A stretch of DNA of 64,000 nucleotides from Pyxicephalus adspersus (taxonomy: Eukaryota; Chordata; Amphibia; Anura; Pyxicephalidae). The stretch is from positions 109,960,525 through 110,024,524 of the forward strand of contig NC_092859.1 of assembly GCF_032062135.1 (NCBI RefSeq). Direction: 5' to 3'. The notes under the pieces are model-generated. The model ran no database searches, was not told the DNA's origin, and saw nothing but the letters and a program-made list of their open reading frames with translations. Below, piece after piece: positions 21,947 to 35,300 of the stretch (within the stretch, counting starts at the first letter, position 1; each line of letters opens with the position of its first letter). Made by a program: the position numbers and the translations under genes.

Positions 21947-22415
21947 TTAACATGGACCTATCACCAACATTTTTACATAAAAGAGTAGACAAACCTTTTT
22001 ATGTAAAGTACAAATTACCTTTTTTTCCTTTAACACTCTTGTTTTAAAAAAAGAAAAAAATGGGTGAAGCCTTCTGCCTTTTTTGCTGTGATGAACAAGA
22101 CAGAATGGGAGCGCAGTGCCTCCTGGGATACCCACATTATACATCCCAGAAGGTTCCTGGCTGCCCAAATTCAGGCATGCGCAGGAGCTTTTTTCTTCAT
22201 TCACGCACATGCACAGTGAGATTGGCACTCTTTTTTTTCCCCCTTGACAGCAGACTACGTCACTTGATGTCGTGGCTGCACAGTGCCAGACCAGGAGATG
22301 AAGCCAGAAAATGGAAGAAGACAGAGCAAGATGGCGGCACCCAATGCTCCCTCTGTGTCCGAGCAAAGTTGGATTACAGTTGCATTTTTTTTTTGAGAAT
22401 AGTTCCTCTTTAAGT
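21947..22415. repeat. TTAAAG-ended inverted-repeat element, copy 2
   Basis: Shares ACATAAAAGAGTAGACAAACC-type left arm, CTCCTGGGATACCCAC and a right end AGTTCCTCTTTAAGTGAC with the family. Contains AAGATGGCGGC and several CpGs. Confidence 0.7.
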
Positions 22416-22489
22416 GACAAATGGAATGCAAAAAATAAATAAAAAAAAAACAGTGATAATGATATTGCAGCCAGCTCCACCGAATACCA

Positions 22490-23130
22490 TTAAAGTGGAA
22501 CTACACTTGTTGGCGGGTGGTGAGCTTCTGCCATAATCAGCAGGTAAGCACAGCATGCTTGCCGATTATGGCACATACTTACCCTGTGCTGTTGCCCTGC
22601 AGCGATCTAGGGCAGTGATTGGTGCCACCAACTTCACTGCAGGCTCCATGGCGGACTTCCATGTTGGGATACTGTTGATTGATTGGATGATGTAACCCCA
22701 GAATAGGCAAATGCGCAATGTAGTTTAGCAAAAACAAAAAGCCACCAGAAGCCAGGGAGCTAGGTATTTGACAAAACAGCTCAATGTTTTGCTTGTAGAC
22801 AAGTAGTATACTTGTATTTTTCTAGGCTCTGCTATTGGGGACAGAAATTGTAATTAGCTAAAACAAAAAAATGCTTATAACATGCTAAATGCATTTTTTT
22901 TTCCTTTTACCATGCCTTAATAAAAACTGGACTTCAGGACATTGCTGCAATCTAATCTTGTATCCACCCCCTATGCTGACTTCTGCATGGGCTTCTTTAT
23001 GATGTCACTGCCTTTTTTAAAGGCAATTACTGGATTTGCAAAAGCATAATGTGTACAAAGTAGATTTCTATATTTTGTGGTTTTGGGGTAGGTTGAAAAT
23101 AAAGTGTTTGAGCTTGGTATTCAACTTTAA
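22490..23130. repeat. Possible second family with a TTAAAGTGGAACTACAC end
   Basis: The left end TTAAAGTGGAACTACAC is like the family above, but the interior is different; a weak mirrored end (TTCAACTTTAA) lies near 23120. Boundaries are uncertain. Confidence 0.35.
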
Positions 23131-23734
23131 AAAGTCACTGACACATGGTTACAGAAAAGGTTGAACCACCATTTAGATTTTAGCTGAGACAATTTCTAAT
23201 TTGTTTGCTTAGGTTTTCTGCAACTTGCTATACCTTACCAAATACTAAACTCTGTTCTTGATGGGGTACAGTTGGCATGTTTCGGTGAAAATGGAAGTAT
23301 GGTAAAAGAAATAGGGTTTTAAAAGGCTACTATATAAATATACTACTTATTGTGACCAAGTATGGTCAAAAATGGGTAATATTGTGGTGGAAGGGCCATA
23401 CAAATACATGCCTAGGTTGCAGATTGCAGTTGTTGGGGGCTCTAGGGAAAACTAGTAAGCAATGTAGGTCAGTTCCCCTTTAGGAGGCAGATAAGAATGC
23501 CGCTCTGCAGGGCCTGGAGTCTGGGTTGCAGAAGAGTTTGGTGGCTCAGCAGCCTGCCCATGGAACCTGCTACTCCACTTGCCAGGCTGCCAATATCAAA
23601 GACTGAGAGAAACTCACAGAATGTAGCTGTGCATCATGTATCAACTTTGTATCATGTATGTGACTTTGTACCTGCTTTGGGTTGACATTTTTGTTCCTTT
23701 CGTTGTCTGAAATAAACACAAGTCCATAAAATCC

Positions 23735-24222
23735 CTTAATGCGGGCCTATCGCCAAAATTTTTACTTTATATAAAACAATAGATAACCCTTTTATATCAG
23801 TAAAGATTAGCTTGTTTTTTTTTTTCTTAAATTTTTTTTTTTAAAAAAGGGCAAGCCCCTTCTGTATTTACTGCTGCAGTGGTAAAGACTGAATGGGCGA
23901 GCAGAGAGGTTTATGTGACGTAGGTATCCCAGGAGGTTTCGGCATGCTCAGAAGGGCCTTTCCAGGCATTAAAAAAAGTGCCAATTTCACACATGCGTAT
24001 TATGATTGGCATTTTTTTTTACAGTTACAGCAGTATACGTCACCCAGTCTCGCGCCTGCTCAGTGTGAGATTGAGTGACGTAAGCAAAGCAAGATATGAT
24101 AAGCATGATAAAAGACGATGGCGCAGGACTGGATGGAAGCCAGGTGTGGATGGATCAGAGGCTCTGAGGAAGTGAAGGTAAGTGTGATTTTTTTTTACTT
24201 TATTGACAGATTTGCTTTAAAG
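23735..24222. repeat. TTAAAG-ended inverted-repeat element, copy 3
   Basis: Interior GTATCCCAGGAGGTTTCGGC and CACACATGCGTATTATGATT link it to copy 1; the right end GACAGATTTGCTTTAAAG is the terminal arm. Intergenic. Confidence 0.7.
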
Positions 24223-24273
24223 AGACTATGCTGTCTACCATATCAACTACCCCCTGTCATTTTATGTATAATT

Positions 24274-24316
24274 ATATAATATAAAATAATAAAATAATAA
24301 ATATAAAATAATAAAA
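24274..24316. repeat. A/T-rich (AATAA)n-like tract
   Basis: Irregular AAATAATA repeats just right of TTAAAG copy 3, in the intergenic spacer. Confidence 0.8.
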
Positions 24317-25263
24317 AGTCAACAATGGAAACATTTTTACACTTTTGTTAATTTTTAATATTTTTAGAATAATCAAGATAAATACTTGTAATTAAAACAG
24401 AGCATTGAAATAGATTAGACATAAAATGCCATACTAGTTAATAAATAGTACCTTGTAGGAGAATAATTAGGGCCAGGCAAGTCAAATTTTATACCCAAGA
24501 GTAGGAAATGTTCTGATGGCTGTTTTGTTCCTTGGCAATAAAGTCTCTTGTGCATCTCATATAAAGGTTTGTATTTGGTTTCAGTCTTACAAAAACAGCC
24601 ATGGCCATCAGGCAAGGAAAAAAAATGAGCAGTATAGGTCAATGGCACAGAGGATTCAGTTAGCAAGGAAGATACATTACACTTAGATCCAGACGATAAT
24701 TTATTAGACAATGGACAATGAGCACATCTATTTATAGTGAGTACAGTTTTACCTACATAGTTACAAATTCAGTCTGTACACATCATATATTATATTTTAA
24801 AGTCAATGCAGACTTACAGAGATACATAAAATACTAATATCATAAAATTTGTCCAGCTTTTCACTACTGCTAATACTATTTTCCCCAACTTTTTTGGAAT
24901 TTTTCCTCTAAAAGTTTACATTGAAAATATATTGGGAGCTATTATAATTTGATAAACAGCAATAAACAAATGAAAATGGTTTGCGTTGTATGTCATTTTT
25001 TATTAAAGTATTAAATGGTTTGGACATGTATATATACGATTTATACGATAAAATTCCTTTTCTGTGATTCACTGATTTAAAGCTGAATGCAGAACATACT
25101 GATTTTTACTGTTATAACAGGCCTTGTTCTGCATTAGGTCAATGTATGGAGGCAGCCATATTTGTAGAGGCGGGATTTTGCTTCCTCATGTCATTAAGTA
25201 ACATGGAATGACCAGATCTTACCTAAAATCTCCCAACACAAACAAAATAAGCCAGAGGTGTCT

Positions 25264-25498
25264 AAGGCTGCATACACACATTTTCGCTGCTAGAAAATAT
25301 CTTTCATGATTCACATTTCCAGCAACAAAAAAGTGACAGATGAACGAACGAGTGTTGTACACAAAGCACCATTCTATGGAGAGGGAAGAGGGGAGAACAT
25401 GAGAGTGGCACCCACTGAGCTCATCTCCATTGACATGTTTAGCCTTTAGGATAGATCCATGAACAATGTTGAGCGACCGCTGTACACATGTCACATTC
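25264..25498. repeat. Inverted-repeat element fragment, TACACAC-type end
   Basis: Begins AAGGCTGCATACACACATTT, like the right terminus of the 32472-33110 element, and has GAGAGGGAAGAGGGGAGAA in the reversed interior. The other end (CTGTACACATGTCAC) is weak. Confidence 0.5.
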
Positions 25499-26124
25499 TA
25501 GACAAAGACGATCAGGCAATTTGTATTGAGCAAGAATCATCACACTGCAAATATACAGCTATGAGGCTGTAGGCACAGGAGAAAGTGCATAGCTATATTT
25601 TAGGACATAAGATACATGTTTCATGGTACTTCTTAGGAACAACTTACATTTTTTTAAATGTTGCCTATAATCCTAACTTTAACTGATGTCCACTTAAAGG
25701 TTTCCCATTCCCAATTTCCTATCTGCACTTTACACAGGTAGAATATCTGGTAGCGAAAAGTGAAATTAGTGATATTCTACTCTTGAACATAACTGGCCTT
25801 GTAAGGAATTCATAATCCGGGAACCCAGCCTCTTATTTTCTGGTAAAGCATACAACTTTTTGTGTGGCCTTCATGACTAGGGTAGATGCTAAGAAACCAT
25901 GAACTGCACCATCAGCCAATTTATCCCCCAAACCACACCCCTCTGGTAACCAAATAAAAGACACAAGACTTGCGTTGGATTAAATCGGCCATAGCAGCCC
26001 ATTTTATTTACAAATAATACAAATTTACAAATAATATATCTAATCTTGTATACCATATGCAATAATAACCTTTTTATATATAACCTTGAAACAATACTTG
26101 AAAATGCAGATAATTATTTCCTTC

Positions 26125-26620
26125 TTACAGGTCCATAAAAAACTCCCATGTTCCCTTTTTAACCAAACAGACCACCTCTGCACACCCCGGCTCGGGGACG
26201 ATTAGCAGATACCACCTCGCACCCCTAGCCCCCACAACAACCAAGTGTTGTGCAGGGCCATCATCAACCACAAGACTCATACCCTGATGGGTCTTACCCC
26301 CTTGTTTCCCCCCCACAAAAAAATGGACCGATGAAAGAATGACACACTGCTACTATGACAAAAATGGGCCCACAACTTCAATCCAAATTAACAAGGGAGG
26401 GAGAGTGGAAGATGCTTGCTTCCAGGTAACTGCTATCCCCTCACCCCCAGCCCCTTTCTCTTATAGTCTGACCTTTTCCACACTACCCATCAACCATTGA
26501 CCTATCACATCATTCCCCCTTTTCCTGTACTTTTTTTTTTCTTTTCCTGCACTTTTCCATTTTTAAAAAAAAACTTGTAACCTCATGTTTCCTGTCTTCC
26601 CTCCTCACCCAGTCATGAGG
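26125..26620. other. C-rich intergenic stretch without a supported gene
   Basis: Plus strand is rich in C and CCCC runs, with pyrimidine tracts near 26520-26560. An open frame on the minus strand is explained by this composition. Possibly an old repeat; not recognised. Confidence 0.4.
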
Positions 26621-27105
26621 CCCTTTGCTCTATACTAGGTCCAGGCCTACTTAACCACTGTTTATTAGAATATGAATGTACTTCTTGGCAAAACCTGCTA
26701 GATTGTATTACAGATACACAAATATACAGGCTTGTATTTGTAGTAAATCTCAGAAATCAATTTTATAAAATATACAAAATTTGGATTACAAACATTGCCC
26801 TTTTCTAATGCAAGAAGTCCATGTATGCTTGTATCACTTTCATGAAATAGTCAATCATAGGAATAACATCCCATTTGTGTGTCCCTTAAATGTCTCATTG
26901 CTGACAAATGCTGCTTACTCACATAAATGTAGGTGTAACATGTACACAAAAGAATAAAAATGAATTCAAATCCATAATATAGGTGGAACTATAATTGAGC
27001 AGCAGGATTTTTATTTCAGAAAGGACAAGTAATGGTGATTGATAAATTAAGGATACCATTGTATGACTACAGTAACAGTAGACATTTTTTGCCAAAAATT
27101 GAACA

Positions 27106-27190
27106 TAGCATTTAAGAAGAACCTCATCCCAACTTTAAAGCATGGTGGAGAAAATGTTATGGTTTATATCAAAGTGTATTGGATAAAAAT
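27106..27190 (+). pseudogene. Possible scrap of a Tc1-like transposase
   Basis: Short translation LKHGGENVMVY resembles the VKHGGGSVMVWG motif of Tc1-like transposases. Only this segment is recognisable, so the call is weak. Confidence 0.35.
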
Positions 27191-28314
27191 GTAAGACCAT
27201 CTGCCCCAGTCCCTGTATTGAAAATGCGCTCCGAAACTCACATCAGAAAACTGAAGGATTGGGATTATCGATGGCCGGATTTTCGATTGTCAACTGTATG
27301 TATATGTAAGTTGTAGAGTGTATGTATAGAACATTTTTTCTTAGTTTTGGATAAATTAGGGACTGGTAAAAATGTATTTTTTTTTATGTATGTGCACAGT
27401 TATGTTTTCCTTTTCAGACATCCTTATTAAAAGATTTACCCTCACAACTTGTTTGGGTTATAATTGTGTTTTTCACCCATCACTTTGTATTTTGGTGACT
27501 GTGGTTACCAGGACACATAAAGAACACATTTGAGTACAAAAGAAGTACATTTGAGAGAAAAAAAATATTGACAGGGGTTCCAATCTTTCCTTGCTTTATC
27601 CCAAAAAAAAAATGTTGGCTTTACACACTTTAACTTGCATTGTTACTATTACAATATGATTCTTGGTGGGCACAAGACACTATGCATGTGGAATGTGTGA
27701 AGAGGTAAGGGCAGAGCACAAGATAACAAGCAAGAAAGTGTTTGCCAATGAATGTTAGCACTGATGTAACCACTTCACAACGCAGCTACTGACAGAAGAC
27801 AAACATTGAGGAAACATGTTTCAACATATAGTATTCCATTATAGCAGCTTCAACAAAGAAGTGTAATCGCATTTATACAAATGCATTATGCAAAAGCAAT
27901 GTTATCACTGGACACAAGAACATAAAATATAATAATAAAGTAATGAAAATATCAAAATTTACAAAAAACTGAAGAGTCTGAGCACATTTAGTTGCATTTT
28001 GCCCATATATTCCTTTAAAGCCTATTCAATCATTAAAAACTCAATGGAGAAAGAATTATAATAAAGAAAAAAAAAAAAAACACATAAACAAAAAGAAAAT
28101 AGGGGCAAAATCAAAAACTACAAAATAATAATAATAAAAAAAACAATATCGAGTTATCACAGGCCATGGTTTGCTATGGCGCTGCATAAATCCACCCCTG
28201 TGCCAAAAAAGTGCACTGCACTTTGGTGCGTTGGCCAAACTCATCTAATTGTTTCCAACCTGCAAAGGGTTGTTTCATAATTTTATTTTATTGTTTATGT
28301 CATCTACTTTATTA

Positions 28315-28458
28315 TTATTATTTTTTTTTTAAATAGGATTTATATAGCGCAAACATGTTATGCAGCGCTGTACAATAAACTGGGAATGCAAATGAAAGAC
28401 AGATACAGACAGTGACACTGGAGGAGAGGACCCTGCCCAGAAGAGCTTACAATCTACT
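28315..28458 (-). repeat. L2-type LINE/SINE 3' end
   Basis: On the minus strand it reads GATTGTAAGCTCTTCTGGGC, then GGGTCCTCTCCTCCAGTGTC and ends GCGCTATATAAATCC plus T/A-rich tail. The TGTAAGCTC...GGGCAGGG motif is characteristic of L2 3' ends. Confidence 0.65.
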
Positions 28459-29217
28459 TATACCCATGGCTCGGTGATATCTCAAAAATAGTATTGTTTT
28501 CTGATTTGAAAAAACAGAAATTTTATCATACAAATAATATTCTATCCACCTGATTCGCCATACATTGTAATCAGTGCTTGGTTGCAATGAGAAGCATATA
28601 AAGTTAATCTCTATTTGCATTTCACAAACCTGGAAAATGTATTTAAATACATGATAGAATTACAGCTGTAATCCGGAACAGAACCAGTTGTTTGTGATGA
28701 GTTAAACATAAACCATTTTTACGGCCCCTTTGTTGGGGTTACAAAGCTTGCCAGCTTTTCAAGGTTTTTTTTAGTATATATGACAATATGCTTAGAAGGC
28801 TGCAATGTGTTTTAATACATATTTGTAGCAGAATGTAGAATGAAACAAGTGAATGTAATAAACATTTGAAATGTGGTTTGAATATTCATAGTTATTGATT
28901 TTTGTTCAGTTTGTACCCAACATACACAGTTAAAGTTTTAATTCCAGGAGCTTGGTAGGCTCTGTATGAATTCCCTGCACACACCCATGCATCCTCCTCT
29001 TGTCTCATTTCCTAGTGACTACACTTTGTTTGGGAATATTTGACAGTGCTTGTTTGGCTCAGAGAACATTGATGAGAGGTTGGAGTGAGTAGTGGGAGGG
29101 GAGGGAATACATTGCCTCTTTCCCCACTGGCATCTCACCACCCTGCATGTACAGTCCCAGCACTTCTGGAAAGAACATCACTTTTTCCTGGGAGAATCAG
29201 ATCCTTAACATTGAAAC

Positions 29218-29334
29218 ATGATTTTTCTGCTTGGAATTTACTTTTGTGTTTCCACTTCTCTGGGACATATTGGAGCTGAATTGACTGAGGACAATTTAAT
29301 AGATTTTTCATTAGTAAAAGGCATAGAGGAAAAA
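29218..29334 (+). CDS. itih5: itih5 exon 1: start codon and signal peptide
   Basis: 39 codons in phase 0, donor [26 protein letters not shown] is a plausible signal peptide, followed by an acidic stretch ending GIEEK. Assigned by position, signal character and phase match to exon 2; sequence conservation here is weak in the family. Confidence 0.8.
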
Positions 29335-32300
29335 GTGAGTACTCCATGCTTTGTAATATCTCAACTTTTATAATGATGATTGAAGTGACTGTGTCTGGTG
29401 TGGGATCACACATGTATCATGATACATTATATCACTCTAAAAAGATTGAATCAGTGTCACAAGCCGGAGACCCTATATTATATTGATCTTGAGAGTTCTC
29501 AATTGATTACCAATCATCTGTGGACAAATTTGTCAATGAGTTTTGATCACTCAAGTAGCTATGTGTGTGCTGGAGAAATAATTGTAACACAAACTGATTA
29601 AACCACTGGATTTTTTGTGTCATTACTGGTGAATAGTGCAAGTGAAAATTGCCATGTGTACAACCACCTTCACAATTTACCTAGCCAACCAAGAATAGAA
29701 ATAGAAAGGAATGAAATGCAAAGTTGTAAGGTTGCAAGGTGTTCAGCAATGTACACAAATCAGAGCTGTATTAAGTATTCTTCCATTGACTTGCTTTCAT
29801 ATGGTGATAGAATATGGTGACAGTTATTTGTAGTATATACATTTCACTGTGGTGGTTATTGTGCAGACTTGTATGTGCTTATGTAACAGTCATGATTCAT
29901 TGGAATTTAGGATTGAATGCAGATTCATGTATTCTTTGCTGTGCCCTCTGTTGGTGTTTTACTTAGATCAGGAGCTGTCACTGCAATGTGTATGGCAGAT
30001 CCACATCCAAATCTCTGCATATCTACTAATACACCTACCAATACATATAAAGTGTAATGGTAATCAGATGTGTCTAAAGGTAAATTGTTTCTGTTGCATA
30101 TCTGCAAAGTTTACAGTAGCATTGTTTGTAGCTATCTCTATAATTGCCATTGTCCTCATTTAATGAAACCTGAATCTGAGTTTTATTAGAATGCATGTCA
30201 CTGTATTTTCGGATTCATGCACTGCACTCCTATTAAAACCATTGCAGTTTAGCACACATAGTGGAACATGAGAACCATATGACAAGAGGCTGCAGTGTGC
30301 AAAGAAGCACATTTTAGAAACTTGCTGTCTGGATTTATGTCACTATATATGTTTAATTAAAAGTAAATTTAGTTACATATTAAATTTTTACTAAATAAAC
30401 CTGCATGTTAAATCCGTGAGGTTTTGGCAGCCTTAACTAAAATGTTTTAGCCTGCATGTCAGTGGTGGGTGAGTCGTATTCATATAATATTCTGAACGTA
30501 TTCCAGGTATCTAAAAGATCCCATCAATATTTATTGACATCAGTCATCAAGGGAATGCTACTTTGGTCAATTTTCAGTAGATTTTGGGTATTCCGCCTTG
30601 AAAAAACAGCATCAGCTTCTTCTGATCATGGAGGATTTGGCATCTAAAACAAGCTTTAACAAAGGTTTCCACCTATAATCCAACCTTAACATCTGCCTGA
30701 CCTTTAGGCTATGTTTAATTGTTTTTGGTAAAACATGCAATTATAAACAATTCATTGTGTACAATAATTGGTATGCTCAGATTTTCCCCTATCAAGCTCC
30801 AAAGCAGATGAATCAGCAATTTAATAGGTTGTAACATCAAAAGTCACTGGCTGAATTCTATTCCATATTAAGGCTGCCTGGTTCTGCTGCATTCCCTGTG
30901 TCATAGCCTTGTCTATATAGGCTGAGCTGTAGAACTACACTGCCCATTGTACTTCATCCTGCACGTAGGTTGTGTGAGCTCACACAGTATGGGATCGCCA
31001 TGGTCTGCAACAATACTAAGGTAGAACGTGACATTTATACAAAGCTCACCTAGTACTAAGGGGCTGAAAATGTTCCAAGAAACTATCCTCTACACTATTA
31101 CCGCACCATGACAAAAGAGTACAATTGATGGTGCTGGTGCAGCTCAGACAAGAACAAGATTTCTTGACTCTTTCATGTTGTTGACACCCAGTGGCGCTTG
31201 TAGCCAACACTTGGCCTCTTTTTAGAACTGACTTGCCCCTCCAGCCCATCCCCCAGTACCAATCGCTCCAAAGTACAACTGCCTCAACACTTCCAAAGCC
31301 TCAAGCACACATTGACTCCCTCACTGCCCACCAACCATTTTTAAAAAAGGAACAAAAAAAACTCACCTGCTAATGAACATCTACTTTGCTCCTTGACTAC
31401 TAGTTGGACTTTGTTACTGGCCCCAACTGCACGCAAACAATACAAGCACAGGATAAAACAGCAGCGAAAATCAGCAATCTCCATGCAAACCAGCATCATG
31501 GGATAATATTGTATACTGTAAAGTTTTTTTTGAATATCACACATCAAAATCCTACCATTGCAATCCTTGTGAGAAAGCAGCTACAAGTAACAACGTATTT
31601 TTGTACTATATAGAAATCCTGTTGCAGTATCACCAATGTGAAAAGCTGCATGCTGTAAATTGAGATAAAACATGTACTGGAATAAATACATTCATTGGTA
31701 ATTGGTAGTTGGTAATCCTGTTTCATTCTGTCTGTGGTTATCTAGTGTCTATGGCTAGCAAGCTGTCACAGCTTTCATGTGAATACACAAATATAAGTTT
31801 CTCTTGCCCTTAACGCTGAAATCTAAGCAGATATAAAAGACATACATTAATGGAGCTCTAAATTCAATAATACAAAAGTAAACTTTTTCTTTTAAATGCA
31901 ATCTAGAACTAATTTGAATTAGTATTGTTGCCTGCCTTTTGGGGGTCCAATTTAGGACTCTTAGAATGTGACTGGGTTCCAAATGAGGTGGCATTTATTG
32001 TGTTTACACAGAAGATATGATATTCATACAGAATGCATTCTAACTCCAATTGAGTGGGATAGCAAATTTTATAGTTCATACCTGATGAGAGATTTCCTAG
32101 GCTAGCAAATCATAATCTAGAATGAATATGTCTTCTCAGCAACAAAATGTCCCGAGTCCAGAATATTGTACCGGTGGCAGAATTTTTTTATGTGACTGTG
32201 TATCCTGGTGTCCTTCATTTTATGGTCAACCATTGTCATTACATAAATTGTTCAAATAATTTTATGGTGTCTTTTCCTAAAGGCAGTTTGCTTTGGCTTA

Positions 32301-35300
32301 ACCATAAACTTCTTCAAAACTTTCATGTCCACACACTTGATCATATCTGTGAGGAGGAATGCACAATCAGCTTTTAGCATACAAAAAGGATTAACTTGTA
32401 TTTCCAGTTTGTAATTTTTGACCCTTTATTTCATTCTACAGCAATAGCATCTATACAGCAGGGCTAGAGAGTAAAGCTACGTACACACGTCAAATTTTTC
32501 TCGCCCGTCCAGGTTGTACGAATTACTTGCTCAGGACTCTGAACCCTCTGCACCTATATACACTAGATATTGGGAGAGGGAAATGACTGGACTCCGGATA
32601 ACTCCGGATGATTGGGAAAAATCATTTACCCTAACACATAAGTTAGCCTTAACCTGTAGAGCTCAAGCAGCTCCCTGGTATTATTATCTGTCTGTTAATT
32701 CGAAGCCTACAATGTTATGCTCGTCTTGATGTATGTGTTATATATTTGATTTTTTTTTTTCTATGTTATGTTTACTTGTTACTTTTTTCTGAAAACTTAA
32801 TAAAACTGATTGAAACAAATTTTTCTCGCCCGATAATCGGCCTCTGGCATGTATACAGCCCGCGTTGTTCATCGTCCGTGGATCCGTCCTGGCGGATCCA
32901 CGAACGATCAATGATGAGCGATCCTAATGCAAGGGAAGGGGGAGAGAGCCCAGCAGGGTGCTGCTCCGTCGCTCTCTCCCTTCCCTCTCCATGGAGCAGA
33001 ACAGTGCTGTATGTACAGCACTCGTTCATGCATCTTGCGGTTCTTATAGTTGGAAAGGATCGTGAAAGATCCTTTCCAACGACAAGAATTGCACGTGTGT
33101 ATGCGGCTTAACAGGAAGAAGTAGCACAAAGACTGTACTGTTGTTCCTTTCACTGTCTAGTCACCTACAGGGATGGGTCCTGAACACCTTGGGTTTAGAA
33201 GTTGATTGCATAATGTTGGTCTTCAGACAGAGGACATCAGGGAGAAGAAATTACTGCGAGGGATATCTCTGGGTTGAAGCTAAATGTTGCTGCGATTGCT
33301 GGTTTTGTTAATTTTATCATTTCATCCATATTAAAGCAGACCTAAACTAAAGTGTTTATCTTACACAAAAGGGTAGACAACCCTTTATATAAGCTAAAAG
33401 TTTTTTTTTTTTGGGAGGGGATTTGGAACCCCCTTTTTTTTTTAGGAGAAGTAGCTTTTTGTTTAATGGGATGAAAAAAATTTTCCCCATCTACGCCACC
33501 CGCCTGCGCAGTTCCAGATTGGGAGATGAAGAAAGTTCAAAGAAGATGGAGGCGCCTGGCTCTTCTACCATTCCAGGACGAAAGAGGATGCAGGGACTAC
33601 ATGGGACCCAATCCAGGAAACCTCCAAAAGGATTGACAGAGGTAAAGTTGTGTGTGTTTTTTTTTTCTGTTTACTTCCGCTTTAATAATACCTTTTATTT
33701 CATCCTAAATCTGATAGCAATGTCTTAATATTAAAAAGAAGGATTTTAACTGACAAACTGCAATTACTTCTGTTATAAACAGTTATAGTGCATGGATGCT
33801 TTAGATGGGTTGTTGTTTTTTTTAAAGGATTTTTATGGTTTGTTGTATTTTTTTTCATATTATGGAGAAACAGAATTAATAATTACTAATTCTCATGAAT
33901 TATTCCTGCAGCTGGGTACAGCTGTATACTTGTCAACCACCCACTCAGTCCTAGCATAACCTATCCTGGACTTTATCAGGGAAATGAATGAGAACACATC
34001 TTCTGATAAGTGCCAGGGCTTTGGTTAAGCTAGGGTTAAGTTTGGGGTAAACTGGGCATTTGACAGACGTTCAGCTTCCCCATAACCATTGCAGGAACCA
34101 ACTTGCAAAATACTTCTCGTGGACAATGGTATATTTGTATAGTTTAAATCTATGAAAAAATTAATATTAAAAGCTAGACATACTTTTTTAATATTTGACA
34201 ATGATAAAAACACATAGGGGTGGTTTATCTTTTCTACATGGTGTCCTTCAATGGTGATCAGGTGACACAATTACCAAAGTGACCTGTCTAATGCATACAT
34301 ATCTAATAGGTAGTCACTTTTTTCCAATTCCAATTTTTTCCCCTCTGGTTATTTAAAAAAAGGCTTTTTTTGTGCAGAGGGACTAATGAGATGAATAGCA
34401 AAAGAAAAAAATAATTAGAGAAAAAATCTAAAGTGATAAGGTGCTGTTACCTTAAAGTGTATGTCTGGGGGAAACCATGTTTTTATTATTTAACATAACA
34501 TAATGTATTCACATTTCTCTATACATTGTCTCCTTAAAGAACACCAAAAATCCATGGTGTTCCTGATTTATTCTTGGAGCTGACAGTACAGTGTCTTTGC
34601 TGGTGTAACTGGGATCCCATGCAGTGCCGCCATAATAGTTCTTCCCCAATGGACAAAAGAATAATTCCTGACTTTTTACATCTCATATATACCAAATTGG
34701 GAAGGTGTTTTGTAATCCAAGGGAGGAACTGGTCTGGGCTCAGTAAATTAGCAGCTCCCTCATTTTTTGGAGGCTTAACATGTATGTTAATGTATTTGTA
34801 TCATTTTTAGGAGAATGAACAAAAGAAATATGTGTATTTTTCACAAATATACAACACAATACTTTTTTGGTGATAAACACCAATTTCAGCTGCATGGCAT
34901 TTATATATACATTTAATAAGTGTTGTACTTGCAAATACATTTTGTATTCTGCTATTTCAAAAGTTGTTTCTGAGCACTGACTGCTCAACATGCATATTAT
35001 TTCTTCTCCTCTACTGTGTTTATTAGGGATGAGCGAGCGCGGTTTGAAAACTCAATCGTGCTGTGATTTTGTCCGTTTTTCGCTTACCGAAATTGTAAGC
35101 GAGAACGGCTGGTGTAAATTTGCCAAACGACATCGAATTTAAAAAAAANNNNNNNNNNNNNNNNNNNNNNNNNNNNNNNNNNNNNNNNNNNNNNNNNNNN
35201 NNNNNNNNNNNNNNNNNNNNNNNNNNNNNNNNNNNNNNNNNNNNNNNNNNNNNNNNNNNNNNNNNNNNNNNNNNNNNNNNNNNNNNNNNNNNNNNNNNNN

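Larger units (their letters stand above)
18680..29217. other. Intergenic spacer between the divergent itih2 and itih5 start codons
   Basis: About 10.5 kb with no supported gene. It holds a 20-bp tandem duplication, two hAT-like fragments (20336-20644 and 20731-20963), members of the TTAAAG-ended inverted-repeat family (21947-22415, 23735-24222, possibly 22490-23130), a TACACAC-type inverted-repeat fragment, a C-rich stretch near 26150-26620, a possible Tc1 scrap and an L2-type tail. The upstream promoter of itih5 must lie here, but no TATA box or CpG island stands out near 29100-29217. Confidence 0.8.

Noticed and set aside
21947..22480. 177- and 117-residue frames on both strands
   Set aside because: Within TTAAAG-ended element copy 2; no family motif, and frames are not kept in the other copies.
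32746..33153. Several 80-120-residue frames on both strands
   Set aside because: Within the TACACACGT-ended inverted-repeat element, where mirrored arms give open frames on both strands.
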